Shown here: positions 1-9,461 of the stretch, in pieces
Numbering within the stretch: position 1 is the first letter of the stretch
How the letters are laid out: the number at the start of each line of letters is the position of its first letter
Source of the DNA: Roseiarcus sp963805295
GTDB taxonomy: Bacteria; Pseudomonadota; Alphaproteobacteria; Rhizobiales; Beijerinckiaceae
Length of the DNA: 64,000 nt
Assembly (NCBI GenBank): GCA_963805295.1
Contig: CAWDTW010000106.1
Span: forward strand, 1 to 64,000
Direction of reading: 5' to 3'
Program-made: the position numbers and the translations under genes
The notes under the pieces: model-generated
Seen by the model: only the letters and a program-made list of their open reading frames with translations
Told to the model about the DNA's origin: nothing
Databases searched by the model: none

Positions 1-66
1 TCTGCCGTCGGCGCTACGATTGCGGTCCATCCAACTATCGCGGTCGCCCAGGGCGCAAAGACCTAA
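1..66 (+). CDS. C-terminal tail of an unidentified upstream gene (partial)
   Basis: The first 21 codons are open in frame 1 and end at TAA (64-66), 27 bases before the sulfatase start. The tail is rich in Ala, Val and Thr and ends AQGAKT. Too little is present to name a family. It could also be chance readthrough, since only the stop and the spacing support it. Confidence 0.3.
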   Translation, partial: SAVGATIAVHPTIAVAQGAKT

Positions 67-93
67 GTTAATCATCCCAAGGGAGGCAGTGCG

Positions 94-2572
94 ATGAACC
101 GCCGGCAAATGTTTCTTTCGACCGCCAAGGCGGCTCTCGCGAGCGTAATCGGCGGATCGTGGCTAGGGTTGAAGCCGACCTCCGCCCAAGCGCAGGTCGC
201 GAAAGCCCCGGACATCAAGGCCGGTCCGCCGAACGTCTCCGTGCTGCCCTACCCAGATCCGGAGTTCAAAGGAGTCATTGGGCGAACGACCGAGGACTCC
301 AAGCCGGACTTTCCGCAGCCGGTTTCAGCGCCTGCGGGGGCGCCCAATGTGCTGCTCATCCTGACCGACGATGTCGGCTTTGGCGCTTCCAGTGTATTCG
401 GGGGCCCGGTTCCAACGCCGACCTTTGAAGCGCTTGCCGCGAATGGTCTCAGATACAACGAGTTCAATACGACTGCATTGTGCTCGCCCACGCGCGCGGC
501 CCTCATCACGGGGCGCGATCAGCACACAGTGCATACCGGCATCATCATGGAACGCAGCCTTGGTTACCCCGGCTACGATTCCTGATGCCGAAGAGCGCCG
601 GCACGGTCGCCGAAATATTGCGCGGTAACGGCTACAGTACCGCCTGGTTCGGCAAAAACCATAACGTGCCGGCCTGGCAGAGCAGCGCCGCCGGGCCGTT
701 CGATCTTTGGCCGACCGGGCTCGGCTTCGACTATTTCTACGGGTTCCTCGGCGGCGACGTGAACCAGTGGGATCCGAGCGTTTTTGAGAACACGACACCG
801 ATCGAACCCAAGGAGAAGCTGACCGGAGAGGCCAAGGCGAACTACCATCTGGATTCCGACCTTACGGATCAGGCGATCCACTGGATTAAGCAGCAGCACG
901 CGCTGGCGCCGAACAAACCGTTCTTTGCCTATTACGCCCCGGGCGCAACGCACGCTCCGCACCATGTCCCGAAGGACTGGATCGCGAAGTTCAAGGGACA
1001 GTTCGATCAGGGGTGGGACAAGCTGCGCGAGGAAACATTCGCACGTCAGAAGAAACTCGGCGTGATCCCACAGGATACGATCTTGACGCCGCGTCCGGCC
1101 AACATACCCGCCTGGGACTTTCTCGACGCGAGGCAGAAGGAGCTCTATGCGCGGATGGCGGAGATTACGCCGCCTACCTTGCCTATGACGACTACAACAT
1201 CGGTCGCGTGATCGAAGCCGTCAAACAGGAGGGTCTCGCCGATAACACGCTCATCATCTTCATCGAGGGCGACAACGGCGGGAGCGCCGAAGGCACGCTG
1301 CAAGGCACCGCCAATGAAGTTTGCGTCGTCGGCAACGGCGCCGCCGAGAGTTTCGATTACCTCTACTCCATCAAGGACGAGCTGGGCGGTCCGCTCCACT
1401 ACAACCATATGCCGGTGCCGTGGTCGTGGGCGTTCGATACGCCGTTCCAGTGGACCAAACGCTATGCGAGCCATTTCGGCGGCACCCGCAACGGCATGGT
1501 CATGAGCTGGCCTAACCGCATCAAAGACGTCGGGGGCTTGCGCGAGCAGTTTCATTACGTGACCGACATCATGCCGACGATTCTCGAGGCTGCCGGCGTG
1601 CAGGCGCCGGACATGATCAACGGCGCGAAACAGTTGCCGATCGACGGCGTCTCGATGGCCTACACATGGGACGACGCCAAGGCGCCGACGCGCCGCGCCA
1701 CCCAGTTGTTCGAGATGTTCGGCAATCGCGGCATCTATCACAACGGGTGGATGGCCTCGACCACGCCGCTCGTGTTCGCCTGGGAGCCTGAACCGAAAGG
1801 GCTTACGCCCGAGAGCTTCAATTGGGAGCTATACGACCTTACCAAGGACTTCTCTCAGGGGAACGATCTCGCCAAGGCCATGCCTGAAAAGCGCAAGCAA
1901 ATGGAGGAGCTTTGGTGGGCGGAAGCAGGCCGGAACAACGCCTTGCCGCTGAACTTCAGTCCGATGGCGACGGTCCAGGCGGTTTTCCAGAGGCCGAGTT
2001 TGACCCGGGGGCGCACGCATTTTGTTTATCGCCAGGGCACCGTTCGCATTCCTGAGGGAACTGCGCCGACGGTGAAGAACACGTCCTACACCATCACCGC
2101 GAAGCTCAACGTGCCCGAACAGGGCGCAGAGGGCGTCGTGATAACGCAAGGCGGGCGGTTCGCCGGCTGGGGTCTGGTGGTGCTGGATGGCAAGCCCGTT
2201 TGGGCCTACAAGAATACCCAGCAGCCGAACGACGGCATCCGCATCAGCGGCCCGAGCAAGCTGACGCCCGGCGATCATGTCGTGAGCGTCGACTTCACTT
2301 ACGACGGAAAGAAGGGCGAATTCGGCAAGGGCGGCGCCTACGTGCTCGAGGTGGACGGCGCCGAAGTCGCCACGACCACCATCAGCCACACGGTGCCCTT
2401 CATCTACTCGGTCGACGAAACGCTCGACGTCGGCGAGGATCGGGGCACGCCCATCCTCGAAGACTACGCGGATCGAATGCCGTTCAAATACACCGGGAGG
2501 ATCGACGAGGTTGAAATCCACCTCGCGGGCGGAAACGCGGCCCTCGACGTCCCCGACATAGACGGTCGGTGA
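94..2572 (+). CDS. Arylsulfatase (sulfatase family S1), two frameshifts
   Basis: Probable exported sulfatase that hydrolyses sulfate esters. The N-terminus has a twin-arginine-like signal (NRRQMFL, then a hydrophobic stretch ending near AQA), and GGGAGG lies 8 bases before the ATG. The formylglycine site CSPTR is at residues 130-134, within LCSPTRAALITGR; its Cys needs conversion by a maturase, which is not in the window. A metal-binding LTDDVGFG motif precedes it. The frame changes near 583 and again near 1165, yet conserved sequence continues smoothly through three frames (for example AAYLAYDDYNIGRVI). The breaks are therefore likely single-base sequence errors, though real decay is possible. 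The C-terminal part resembles the beta-sandwich extension of large bacterial arylsulfatases of about 780-820 residues. Confidence 0.85.
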
Positions 2573-2723
2573 GGCGCCTCAGATGATCCGCGTGACCAGC
2601 CTATAACAAGATGCCGCAAAGGCGCTCGTTTCCAAAGGCAAGACAAAAGCAAAATAGGAAGGGCAATTCGTGATGAAATCTTCGAACTGTGCAGCGGCAC
2701 GGGGGCGCTCATGTCAATTGCAA

Positions 2724-2972
2724 CATGAACCACAACGTCAACCGCAACATTAACGTCAACCGCGTCGGCTATCATGGCGACGTCTATCGCGGCGCCTGAG
2801 TTCTGACGCTATCGCTGGGCGCCGGGCGGCGCGATATCGCGGCCGGCGCTGCGATCGGCGTTCTCGCCTTCGGCACGGCGGTCGCCTGGGCGCCCCCGCC
2901 GCCAGCCGGGCCTCTGCCGGCGCTACACCGATTTCGACCCAACGGAACGGCTTCTGGGACACCTGCCCGTAA
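2724..2972 (+). pseudogene. Remnant of a small secreted Asn/Val-rich protein
   Basis: An ATG at 2724 opens MNHNVNRNINVNRVGYHGD and stops after 24 codons. Reading on through frame changes gives a hydrophobic Ala/Gly stretch, then CRRYTDFDPT, then RNGFWDTCP with a stop at 2970-2972. This order (NVNRN repeats, hydrophobic segment, aromatic/Cys C-terminus) matches small proteins I recall in Hyphomicrobiales, some near sulfatase genes. At least two frame changes and one early stop mean it is either decayed or badly sequenced. It fills most of the gap between the sulfatase and the aquaporin. Confidence 0.4.
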
Positions 2973-3065
2973 GCCGCGAGAGAACCAACCGACTCGCGAT
3001 GAGCAGCATACGAATTGCGCCGCACGGATTGAAGAAACCTACGCGCGAAGAAACGGAGAGCAGGC

Positions 3066-3774
3066 ATGAATAAATCGATTGCGGAATTCATCGGAACTTT
3101 CGCCCTGGTGTTCTTCGGCTGCGGGGCGGCGGTCGTCGGCAGCATGGGCTCGGGCCCAGGTGCGATCAATCTGCTCGGCATCGCGAGCGCCTTCGGCTTC
3201 GCCATCGTCGCCATGGCCTACGGGATTGGTCCGATTTCCGGCTGCCACGTCAATCCTGCGGTCAGCTTCGGGGCCTTCGTCGCGGGCCGCATGAGCGCAA
3301 ACGAGATGATCCGCTACTGGATCGCGCAAGTGCTCGGCGCCATCGTCGCCGCGGCCGTGCTGTATCTGATTCTATCGGGCAAGGCGCAGGGCTGGAACGG
3401 GCGGGCTTGGCGAGAACGGCTGGGGCCCAGGCTATATCGGCGAATACAACGTGGTTTCGGCCTTTGTCTTCGAGGTGGTGGGCACGTTTCTCTTCCTCGT
3501 CTGCATCCTCGGCGTCACACACCCCTTCGCGCCGACCGGCTTCGCCGGACTCGCCATCGGCTTGACGCTGGTCGTCATCCATCTCGTCGGCATCAACATC
3601 ACCGGCACCTCGGTCAATCCGGCCCGCTCGATCGGCCCCGCGCTGGTCGGCATCGCCTCGAACCCGGGACGCTTTGCACAGCTTTGGCTCTTCATTATCG
3701 CCCCGCTGATCGGCGCGGGCGCTGCTGGTTTCCTCTTCAAGGAAAGCGCCGTGCTCGACGCCAAGAGGAGCTAA
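3066..3774 (+). CDS. aqpZ: Aquaporin Z-type water channel, one frameshift
   Basis: Inner-membrane MIP-family channel. Both signature NPA loops are present: HVNPAVSF near residue 62 and SVNPARSIGPAL in the C-terminal half. The N-terminus (NKSIAEFIGTFALVFFGCG) is typical of AqpZ. GGAGAGCAGGC precedes the ATG. The frame changes near 3400 in a G-rich stretch: GWN is followed in the second frame by GLGENGWGPGYIGEY, which joins well with AqpZ. Total length, about 235 residues, is normal. The frameshift is probably a sequence error. An inverted repeat follows the stop. Confidence 0.9.
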
Positions 3775-3795
3775 AGATCTTCATATTGTGGCTGA

Positions 3796-3839
3796 CCCGA
3801 ACGGTCGAGAAAGGCTGTTGCTTATCTTGACCGTTCGGG
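3796..3839. terminator. Inverted repeat after the aquaporin gene
   Basis: CCCGAACGGTC (3796-3806) and its exact complement (3829-3839) form an 11-bp stem with a 22-base loop, starting 21 bases after the stop. There is no clear T-run, so a terminator role is only plausible; a regulator site is the alternative. Confidence 0.4.
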
Positions 3840-4040
3840 GAAGACCGCGAGCAAGACCCGGGCCTCACTGCAAGACTGGTTGAACGTTCGCCCGGCAGAT
3901 CGAGGCCCTCACGTCGCACGCAACAATGTCGCCGCCCTCTTCAGACCGCGTGGATGACAAGGGGCCTCGGATGGGTACGATGACCTATTTCGTCGCGCTC
4001 GCGTTCAAAGAGGAACGGTAAATCCTCATCTTTATACCTG

Positions 4041-4313
4041 TCATGGCCGCGATTGCGCCGGCGCCCGCGGCGAACAACACCAGCCGAAAGCATCGCGTCG
4101 GACAGGCCGAACAGCGCCTTGACCACGGGGCCCAGGCGCCGACGGCGAATCCATTGGCGAAGAAGATCGCGGCCTTTTCGAACAATTCGCGCGCCTTAGC
4201 GTAGTCTTGCGGGACGCCTCGGGGACGACGACATAGGCGACCCAGGCGCCAGCCAGGATCAGCGTGATCGGCGCGACGTAAAGCCCGAACAGGTTGATCT
4301 CGTTGAACCTCAT
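4041..4313 (-). pseudogene. DUF1656-like membrane protein joined to a Sel1-repeat remnant
   Basis: The ATG at 4313 overlaps the FUSC stop (ATGA). The first 30 residues (MRFNEINLFGLYVAPITLIL, then AGAWVAYVVV) match the first membrane helix of DUF1656 proteins, which usually sit between FUSC and HlyD genes in aromatic-acid efflux operons. After about 4225 the DUF1656 match ends. In another frame the DNA reads RGVPQDYAKARELFEKAA, a typical Sel1 repeat. The gene therefore looks like a recombination join of two unrelated coding fragments. The expected HlyD partner is absent downstream. The 3' end is uncertain. Confidence 0.5.
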
Positions 4314-6348
4314 CGGACCGCCCGGTCGTCGAAATAGGAGGGGTATTGGGCAAGCTGAGCGGAAATCGCCAGGATGCTGGCCCGGAGACGAAGCAGGATC
4401 CGGCTCGCGGCCTCGGCGCGGGGCAGGGCCGCGAGTTGGCGGTCGATGTCCTTGAGGCGTTCGATCGCCTCGCCGCTTCGTCCTTCGGCCAGCGCTCGAA
4501 GCGTCGCGTCCACAGCTGAGCTCGGGACGAACCGAGGCGGGACACGGGGCAGCCGCATGATCTCTTTCCGACGCAGACCGCCGCGACGAGCTCGGCGCGT
4601 TCGAACGGGTCGGCTTGCTCGGGCATCGCCAGCAAGCGGGCGAAGCCGCGGCTTTGCGAGTCATCTTGCCTTCCCGGCGAAGCTCGTTTCGCCAGCCGCC
4701 TGAGATCGGCGAGCGTCAAGGCGAGTAGCCGGCGGGTCCGGATCGCCGGCGACAACGGAGGCAGGATGCGCATCGCGACCACGCCAAAAGCGATGCCGGC
4801 AAGGATCGCGCTAGTACTGTTCCAAAACTGCGATGCGTCGTAGTTCATCCCGTTGGTGATGGAGAGCATCGGCAGGAAGTTGACGCTCGCTGCGAAGAAA
4901 AAGAGCGGGTTCCGCGCCCGGACAAGCAGAAATCCGAGAGGCACGAGCGCGAGTCCCAACGCGAGGCAGAAACTGGGGAAGCTTGTAACTCTCGGAAGGA
5001 TCGCGAACACCAGGACGGCCGCGACGCTGGAGCCGAGCACGCATCCTTTCAGAAACGTCACGGACGCGGAAAAAGCCACATCTCCCTGCAACGGCAAGAG
5101 GACAACGATTATCGCGCAGAACGTAATCGCGAACGCCCCGTTCGGCCATGCGCTCGCGATCCAGAAAAGCGATATCGCCCCGACCGATAGAAAAACGCGC
5201 ACGGCGTTGATGGAGGGGGGCAGCCAGTCGGGGACGTGCAATCGCGCCGTTCCCCTGACGGGGATCATTTCGCTTCGATCGACCACGCCCGTGAGCCCGT
5301 TCAGCGCGCGCGCCATGCCGAGCATGCCCTCGGCTGCGCGATCCGCCAAGAGCCTCTGGCACGGCGTCTCGGCATTGAAGCGGGTGAGGGACCGCGCCGC
5401 TCTGCAGCACGCCGCACGCAACTCCGCCGGCCTTTTCGCCGAGCCCGATGCGTCGGGCGAGAGTTGGTCGCGCGGCAGTTCGTCGTGAACGGCGTGAGCC
5501 TCGCGTTCGGTCGCTGCATTGCCGTTGAGCGCGATCTCAAACGCAGCTCTGCGCCAGGCAGTAAGCGTCTCCAGGAGGCCCGACACCGCCCGCTGCAGGA
5601 CCGCCGACCGATAGCGCAGGTCGGACGCCTCGCCGGTCGCCGCGTCGATCGTCGGATTGAGCGCAATGACGCGCCGCAACAGGTCGCGTCGAAGCGCTCG
5701 GAACTCATCGAGGTTGGAACTGGCGGTCACAAAACAATCGGCGAACCCCTCCATGATCGCCGTCGACAGAGCAGCGAACTCCGCCGCAAGCTTTCGCCGC
5801 GACTGGCCGAGATCGGTCAAGGCCAGCACGACGCCCGCGCAGACAATGCCGATGCAAATCTCGAAGGCGCGATAGATGGCCAGGAGCGTGACGCTGCCGT
5901 TGGCGGTCCCGACCGGTCCGAGAACGTCGTTCGCCAGAATTGCGGCCGTGTAGCCAGAGAGGGCGGCGCCATAGGCGGCGAAATTGCGCAGGAGCGTGGC
6001 GACAAAGGCGCTGACGGCGCACCACAGCGCAAGTCCAACGAGAAAGCTCAGCCGATCCTGACGAAATAAGGCGGCGAGGATCACGATGCCAATCGCTCCG
6101 ACAACGGTTCCGATCATTCGGAACGAGGCTTTGCGCAGCGAGGCCCCGAGCACCGGCTGGCAGATGAGCGCGGCTGTCGTGGCCGCCCATGACGGGTCGG
6201 GGAGCTCAAGGGCGAAGGCGACATAGAGCGCAAGACAGACGGAAGCCCACAGCCTCAGGGCGAAAAGGAGCGCCGGCGTCGCAGCGCGCAATCCTTCGAC
6301 CAGCGACGCGCCGCCTGTCCCTCTAAACGTTGGCTCGGCCGCAGTCAT
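4310..6348 (-). CDS. FUSC-family inner-membrane transporter, one frameshift
   Basis: About 679 residues, the usual length for AaeB-like FUSC proteins that export aromatic acids or fusaric acid with an HlyD partner. The N-terminal half has a block of hydrophobic helices (from LFALRLWASVCLALYVAFAL), then a cytoplasmic helical region, then a second helix block near residues 390-530. I chose ATG 6348 over GTG 6354 because GAGGTGGG lies 2 bases before it. Near 4562 the frame shifts in an AAAGAGA stretch; the C-terminus continues as IMRLPRVPPRFVPSS and ends DDRAVR at 4310. The DUF1656-like gene overlaps its stop. No HlyD gene remains, so the pump may not work. Confidence 0.8.
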
Positions 6349-6355
6349 TCCCACC

Positions 6356-6445
6356 TCACGTCACCGCCAGCACGCCGCCGTCGATATAGATGATCTGGCC
6401 GTTCAGGTAATCAAGCGGGCAAGGCGAGGAACACTGAGAAGCCAG
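6356..6445 (-). pseudogene. 3' remnant of an SDR dehydrogenase
   Basis: On the minus strand the DNA encodes DYLNGQIIYIDGGVLAVT followed by TGA, the characteristic C-terminus of short-chain dehydrogenases (YLNGQ, DGG). VFLA is found just upstream in a shifted frame. Nothing further upstream matches, so only about 30 codons survive. The stop overlaps the ribosome-binding region of the FUSC gene, so the two once formed an operon. Confidence 0.6.
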
Positions 6446-6560
6446 GCGTCCGCAGCCCGGGGTCGCTGAGCGCCGCTCTCATTCCCAAAGTCTGCTCAAA
6501 TCAGAGACGCCCCGCGATGCGCTCACGGGGTAAGGCGTTTGATTGACCAAATGTTGCGGG

Positions 6561-6601
6561 ATACGGGGATTACGGGGATTACGGGGACGTGATACACATT
6601 T
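6561..6601 (+). repeat. ATTACGGGG direct repeats leading into a GGGGACGTGATAC core
   Basis: ATACGGGG, ATTACGGGG, ATTACGGGG run directly into ACGTGATACACATTT. The core TTACGGGGACRTGATAC recurs at 56652-56679 (minus strand) and 61690-61715, each time directly next to a short tandem repeat. Similar cores border REP-associated tyrosine transposase elements, which is an inference here. Confidence 0.55.
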
Positions 6602-6785
6602 CATAATATTGCCGCCCGAGATGCCGGGCACTTAATACAACCCCCCTTTACCTACGTCGCTGCCAATCCTAAGCGAAGAAAATGGGGGTTGAGTAAGCTG
6701 TCCCTTGTGCCCGTCCGCGAGCGACTGAAACGATTGAAGGAGGCGCTAAAATGGGGGTTTATCCCGGTGACGCAGGTACGCGCTA

Positions 6786-6808
6786 GGTTATGCGCTGGGC
6801 GCATAACC
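6786..6808. terminator. Perfect 10-bp hairpin at the end of the toxin gene
   Basis: GGTTATGCGC, a 3-base loop TGG, then GCGCATAACC. It starts one base past the DUF5615 stop on the minus strand. It has no T-run, so it may be a terminator or a recombinase-type site; such TTATGCGC/GCGCATAA palindromes also occur at site-specific recombination sites. Confidence 0.4.
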
Positions 6809-6809
6809 G

Positions 6810-7190
6810 TCAGCGGTAAGTACGGATCATCATGTCGCCTATCACGACATGCAACCGGCGTTCTTGGCCCTCGCCTTTGATCCATTCGTGCTCAATGAGC
6901 GACATGGCGACCGAAAGTCGGCTCGCGCTGTTCGATTCCCGGCAAAGCAAATGCAAGAGATTCAGGGTCTTGAATTGACCTGGGGTTATCCCATGCCCGC
7001 GTGCAAGTGTTCTCATGTCGTTGTCGTGAGCGACTAGGATTGCATCATTTGCTTCCGCAACTATACAGACGATAGTATCAGATGATCCTTTGGCGATTCC
7101 GCTGCTGTTAAAGAAAATCACTTCGTGACCAGCCGCTTCTAGCGCTTGACCAGCCGATACAGTGACCCCTTCATCGAGAAGGAACTTCAT
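6810..7190 (-). CDS. DUF5615 PIN-like toxin
   Basis: 126 residues. Starts MKFLLDEG, with the acidic D6/E7 pair of DUF5615 PIN-like proteins, and has ILVAHDNDMRTLA in the middle, where the second acidic cluster is expected. The family is predicted to be the RNase toxin partner of DUF433 antitoxins. I chose ATG 7190 rather than an upstream TTG because it matches the family start. It lies 16 bases after the DUF433 stop, so toxin and antitoxin were co-transcribed. With the antitoxin now split by an IS, it is unclear whether the toxin is still expressed. Confidence 0.8.
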   Translation of the reverse strand: MKFLLDEGVTVSAGQALEAAGHEVIFFNSSGIAKGSSDTIVCIVAEANDAILVAHDNDMRTLARGHGITPGQFKTLNLLHLLCRESNSASRLSVAMSLIEHEWIKGEGQERRLHVVIGDMMIRTYR

Positions 7191-7660
7191 GCCCCCCAAA
7201 GTCTTCTTACGCGGCCTTGTCGTCTCTATATTTCAACGCCGCTTCTACATCCGCGCCAGTCAATGCCGGAAACTCAGAGAGAATTTGGTCCGTGGTGAAA
7301 CCATCCTCAGCGAGACGCTTTATCGCTCCTACCGAGATTCGCGTCCCAGCGATGACGGCGGCGTTATGGCTCACATTGCGTTTGCGTTCAATGCGCCCTA
7401 AATCGTTCGCTTGGCGTTTCGACAGCGCCTTGACTGCGTGCTCCATGTCGGAGCGCACTATGCGCAGCGGGATCTGAAGCACCATCTGACCGGACACGGG
7501 CTCGCGCAATTCGTCCTTTTCCTCATCATAGAATACAACTTTTTTGTTGAGGACGTAGAGCCGTGTTTTCGACCAGAGGTCGTCTCCAAGATGAGCCAGT
7601 TTGTCCCTCACGTCGCGTAGATGCTGGAGGGAACAACCAGCGTCGTCTCGGAGCGCTCTA

Positions 7661-8718
7661 GAGCGGTATCCGAACGGACTGAATTGGTTGGGGGATTCCC
7701 GAATTGGTTAGTTTCTGATTGATCATTCACGCCGCGAGAGGGAGGCGGCGGGGATGGCTGTTTCCGACGATCTTCGCGAGCGCGTGGTTGAGGCGGTGGT
7801 CTTGGGCGGGTTGTCGCGCAATCAGGCGGCCGCGCATTTCAAAGTGAGCGTAGCGAGCGCAGTGCGCTGGGTGAAGCGGTTCAAGACCACGGGCGAAATT
7901 TCGCCGGCGCCTTGTGGCGGCGACCGACGCTCCGGCCGGATCGAGGCGCATCACGACTATCTGTTGGGCCTGATCCGGCGCAGCCCGGACCTCACGCTGC
8001 TCGAGATCCAGGAGCGGCTGATCGCCAATTGCGGCGAGCGCTTTGCGGTCTCCGTGCTGTGGCGCTTCTTCGACCGTCACGCGATCACCTTTAAAAAAAA
8101 CGGCGCATGCCGAGGAGCAACAACGCGCGGACGTGCAAAGTCGACGCCGGGAATGGTTCGCGGGGCAACTCGATCTCGATCCGACGAAACTCGTTTTCGT
8201 TGACGAGACCGGAGCCTCCACCAATCTCGCGCGCAAAAGCGGACGTTGCCGGCGCGGGCGCCGCTTGCGGGCGGCCATCCCGCACAGTCACTACAAAACG
8301 GTGACTTTGGTCGCCGGCCTTCGCCTTCGCGGCCTGACAGCGGCAAAGACTTTCGACGGACCGATCAACGCCGCCCGGTTCGAGGATTGGCTGGAGACAT
8401 GCCTCGTCCCCACGCTCTCGCCCGGCGAGGTCGTCGTCATGGACAATCTCCCGGCTCACAAGGGGCCGCGGGTCGAGCAACTCATCAAGGCGGCGGGCGC
8501 GGAGTTGCGATATCTCCCAGCCTACAGTCCTGATATGAACCCCATCGAAAAAGCCTTCTCCAAGCTCAAAGCCTTCCTGCGCAAAATCGCCGAACGGACC
8601 GTCGCGGGCCTCATGCGCGCCCTCGAAACCTGCGCCGAAATCTTCAAGCCCTCGCAATGTACAAATTACTTCAAATCCTGTGGTTATGAGCACGATACAG
8701 GATGATCGGATTCCGCTC
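7661..8718 (+). mobile_element. IS630-family insertion sequence
   Basis: 1058 bp. The ends are inverted repeats GAGCGGTATCCGAA (7661-7674) and GAGCGGAATCCGAT (complement of 8705-8718), 12 of 14 matching. It is flanked by TA at 7659-7660 and 8719-8720, the TA target duplication typical of IS630/Tc1-mariner. It carries one transposase in two frames. Another TTAGAGCGGAATCC end stands alone at 20273-20286. Confidence 0.9.
7754..8705 (+). CDS. IS630-family transposase, frameshift at an A8 run
   Basis: The first part encodes the helix-turn-helix region (LRERVVEAVVLGGLSRNQAA). The second carries the DDE core: VFVDETGAST, VVMDNLPAHK and NPIEKAFSKLK. The frame changes at eight A residues (8093-8100), a classic slippage site in IS630 elements: FKK continues as TAHAEEQQRADVQSRRREW. 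Slippage at the A-run is likely the natural expression route, though an indel error cannot be excluded. Combined length, about 317 residues, is normal for the family. Confidence 0.85.
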
Positions 8719-9098
8719 TAAGCACTTGGAGTGACAATAAATCGCGGAATGAGTAGATGCGACTGTACGGTGCCCGTCGATCGTCAGCAGCGAGCGACGG
8801 AGCAAAGAACCCTGTTCGGTCCCAACGCCGGAGGCGATGCACGGTGACGCCAGTTAGACGCTCCGCCTGATCCTCCGTGAAAGCGCTTATGATTTCCGCC
8901 GTCATGGCCCTTCCCGCGTTCCGGCCTCCTTGTCGCGAATCAGCATCAGCGTTATTCTACGCCTTATGCGAAAATAGTCACTATCTCTGAGCGAGGCTTT
9001 AGCATCAGGTCGCTTGCCGGATTTCATCGCCCAAGAGGAAGCGCGGGGCGTCGGCCCGGTCTCACGGGCAGACTTTGACAAACTGACTGAGGCGCTGG

Positions 9099-9404
9099 TC
9101 AAAGCGCCCCAATCAGAAGGTCAAACATCGCATTCCGCATCTGACGGAAATTCGACCGGAAGGAAAACTCGCCGAGGTAACGGTCGAGGTGCTTCTGACT
9201 GATGTGGATATGCGTGCTATTCACTGACGCGCCGAACAGCTTCCAAAACGATTCCATTCCGTTTGTTGAGAACCGCGTCCCGGTCACGCGATCAGTCCAA
9301 GCCCATTCTTTGCGCGAATGGTCGACCGCGCCGTGAATGTAGCCATCGCTCTTTAGTAAATTGGGCATGGGCGCCTCGGGAGGCTGTCCCCCCGCGCTCT
9401 GCAT
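9099..9404 (-). pseudogene. IS1595-family (ISXO2-like) transposase, 3' remnant
   Basis: The minus strand reads GYIHGAVDHSRKEW, then TNGMESFWKLFGASVNSTHI and KHLDRYLGEFSFR. These are the hallmarks of the C-terminal DDE region of ISXO2-like transposases (NGxESFW; KHLxRYxxEF). Only about 80 codons remain; the zinc-binding N-terminus and the first catalytic Asp are gone. No terminal repeats were found. Confidence 0.75.
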
Positions 9405-9461
9405 TGGCGCAGAGCGCGCGTGGACGAAAGGGCGAGCGAGTTGGCTCCGAGGAGAACCGCT

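Larger units (their letters stand above)
7207..8905 (-). pseudogene. HTH-DUF433 antitoxin interrupted by IS630 element
   Basis: The 5' part (8905-8721) encodes a MerR-like helix-turn-helix: MTAEIISAFTEDQAERLTGV, then HRLRRWDRTGFF. The 3' part (7658-7207) ends in a DUF433 domain (AGTRISVGAIKRLAEDGF, FPALTGADVEAALKYRDD). Removing 7661-8718 with one TA copy joins the two in frame: YSFRDLLSLQVLR continues as ALRDDAGCSLQHL and RDVRDKLAHLGDDLW. The N-terminus is preceded by GGAAGGG. The gene was thus an intact antitoxin upstream of the DUF5615 toxin before the insertion. A GTG at 7611 could still start a DUF433-only protein. Confidence 0.85.

Noticed and set aside
94..2572. Programmed frameshifting in the arylsulfatase
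   Set aside because: The two shift points lack slippery sequences, and many unrelated genes here show similar one-base breaks.
9014..9202. 62-codon plus-strand ORF over the IS1595 remnant
   Set aside because: It overlaps the conserved transposase C-terminus on the other strand, has no ribosome site and changes composition halfway.
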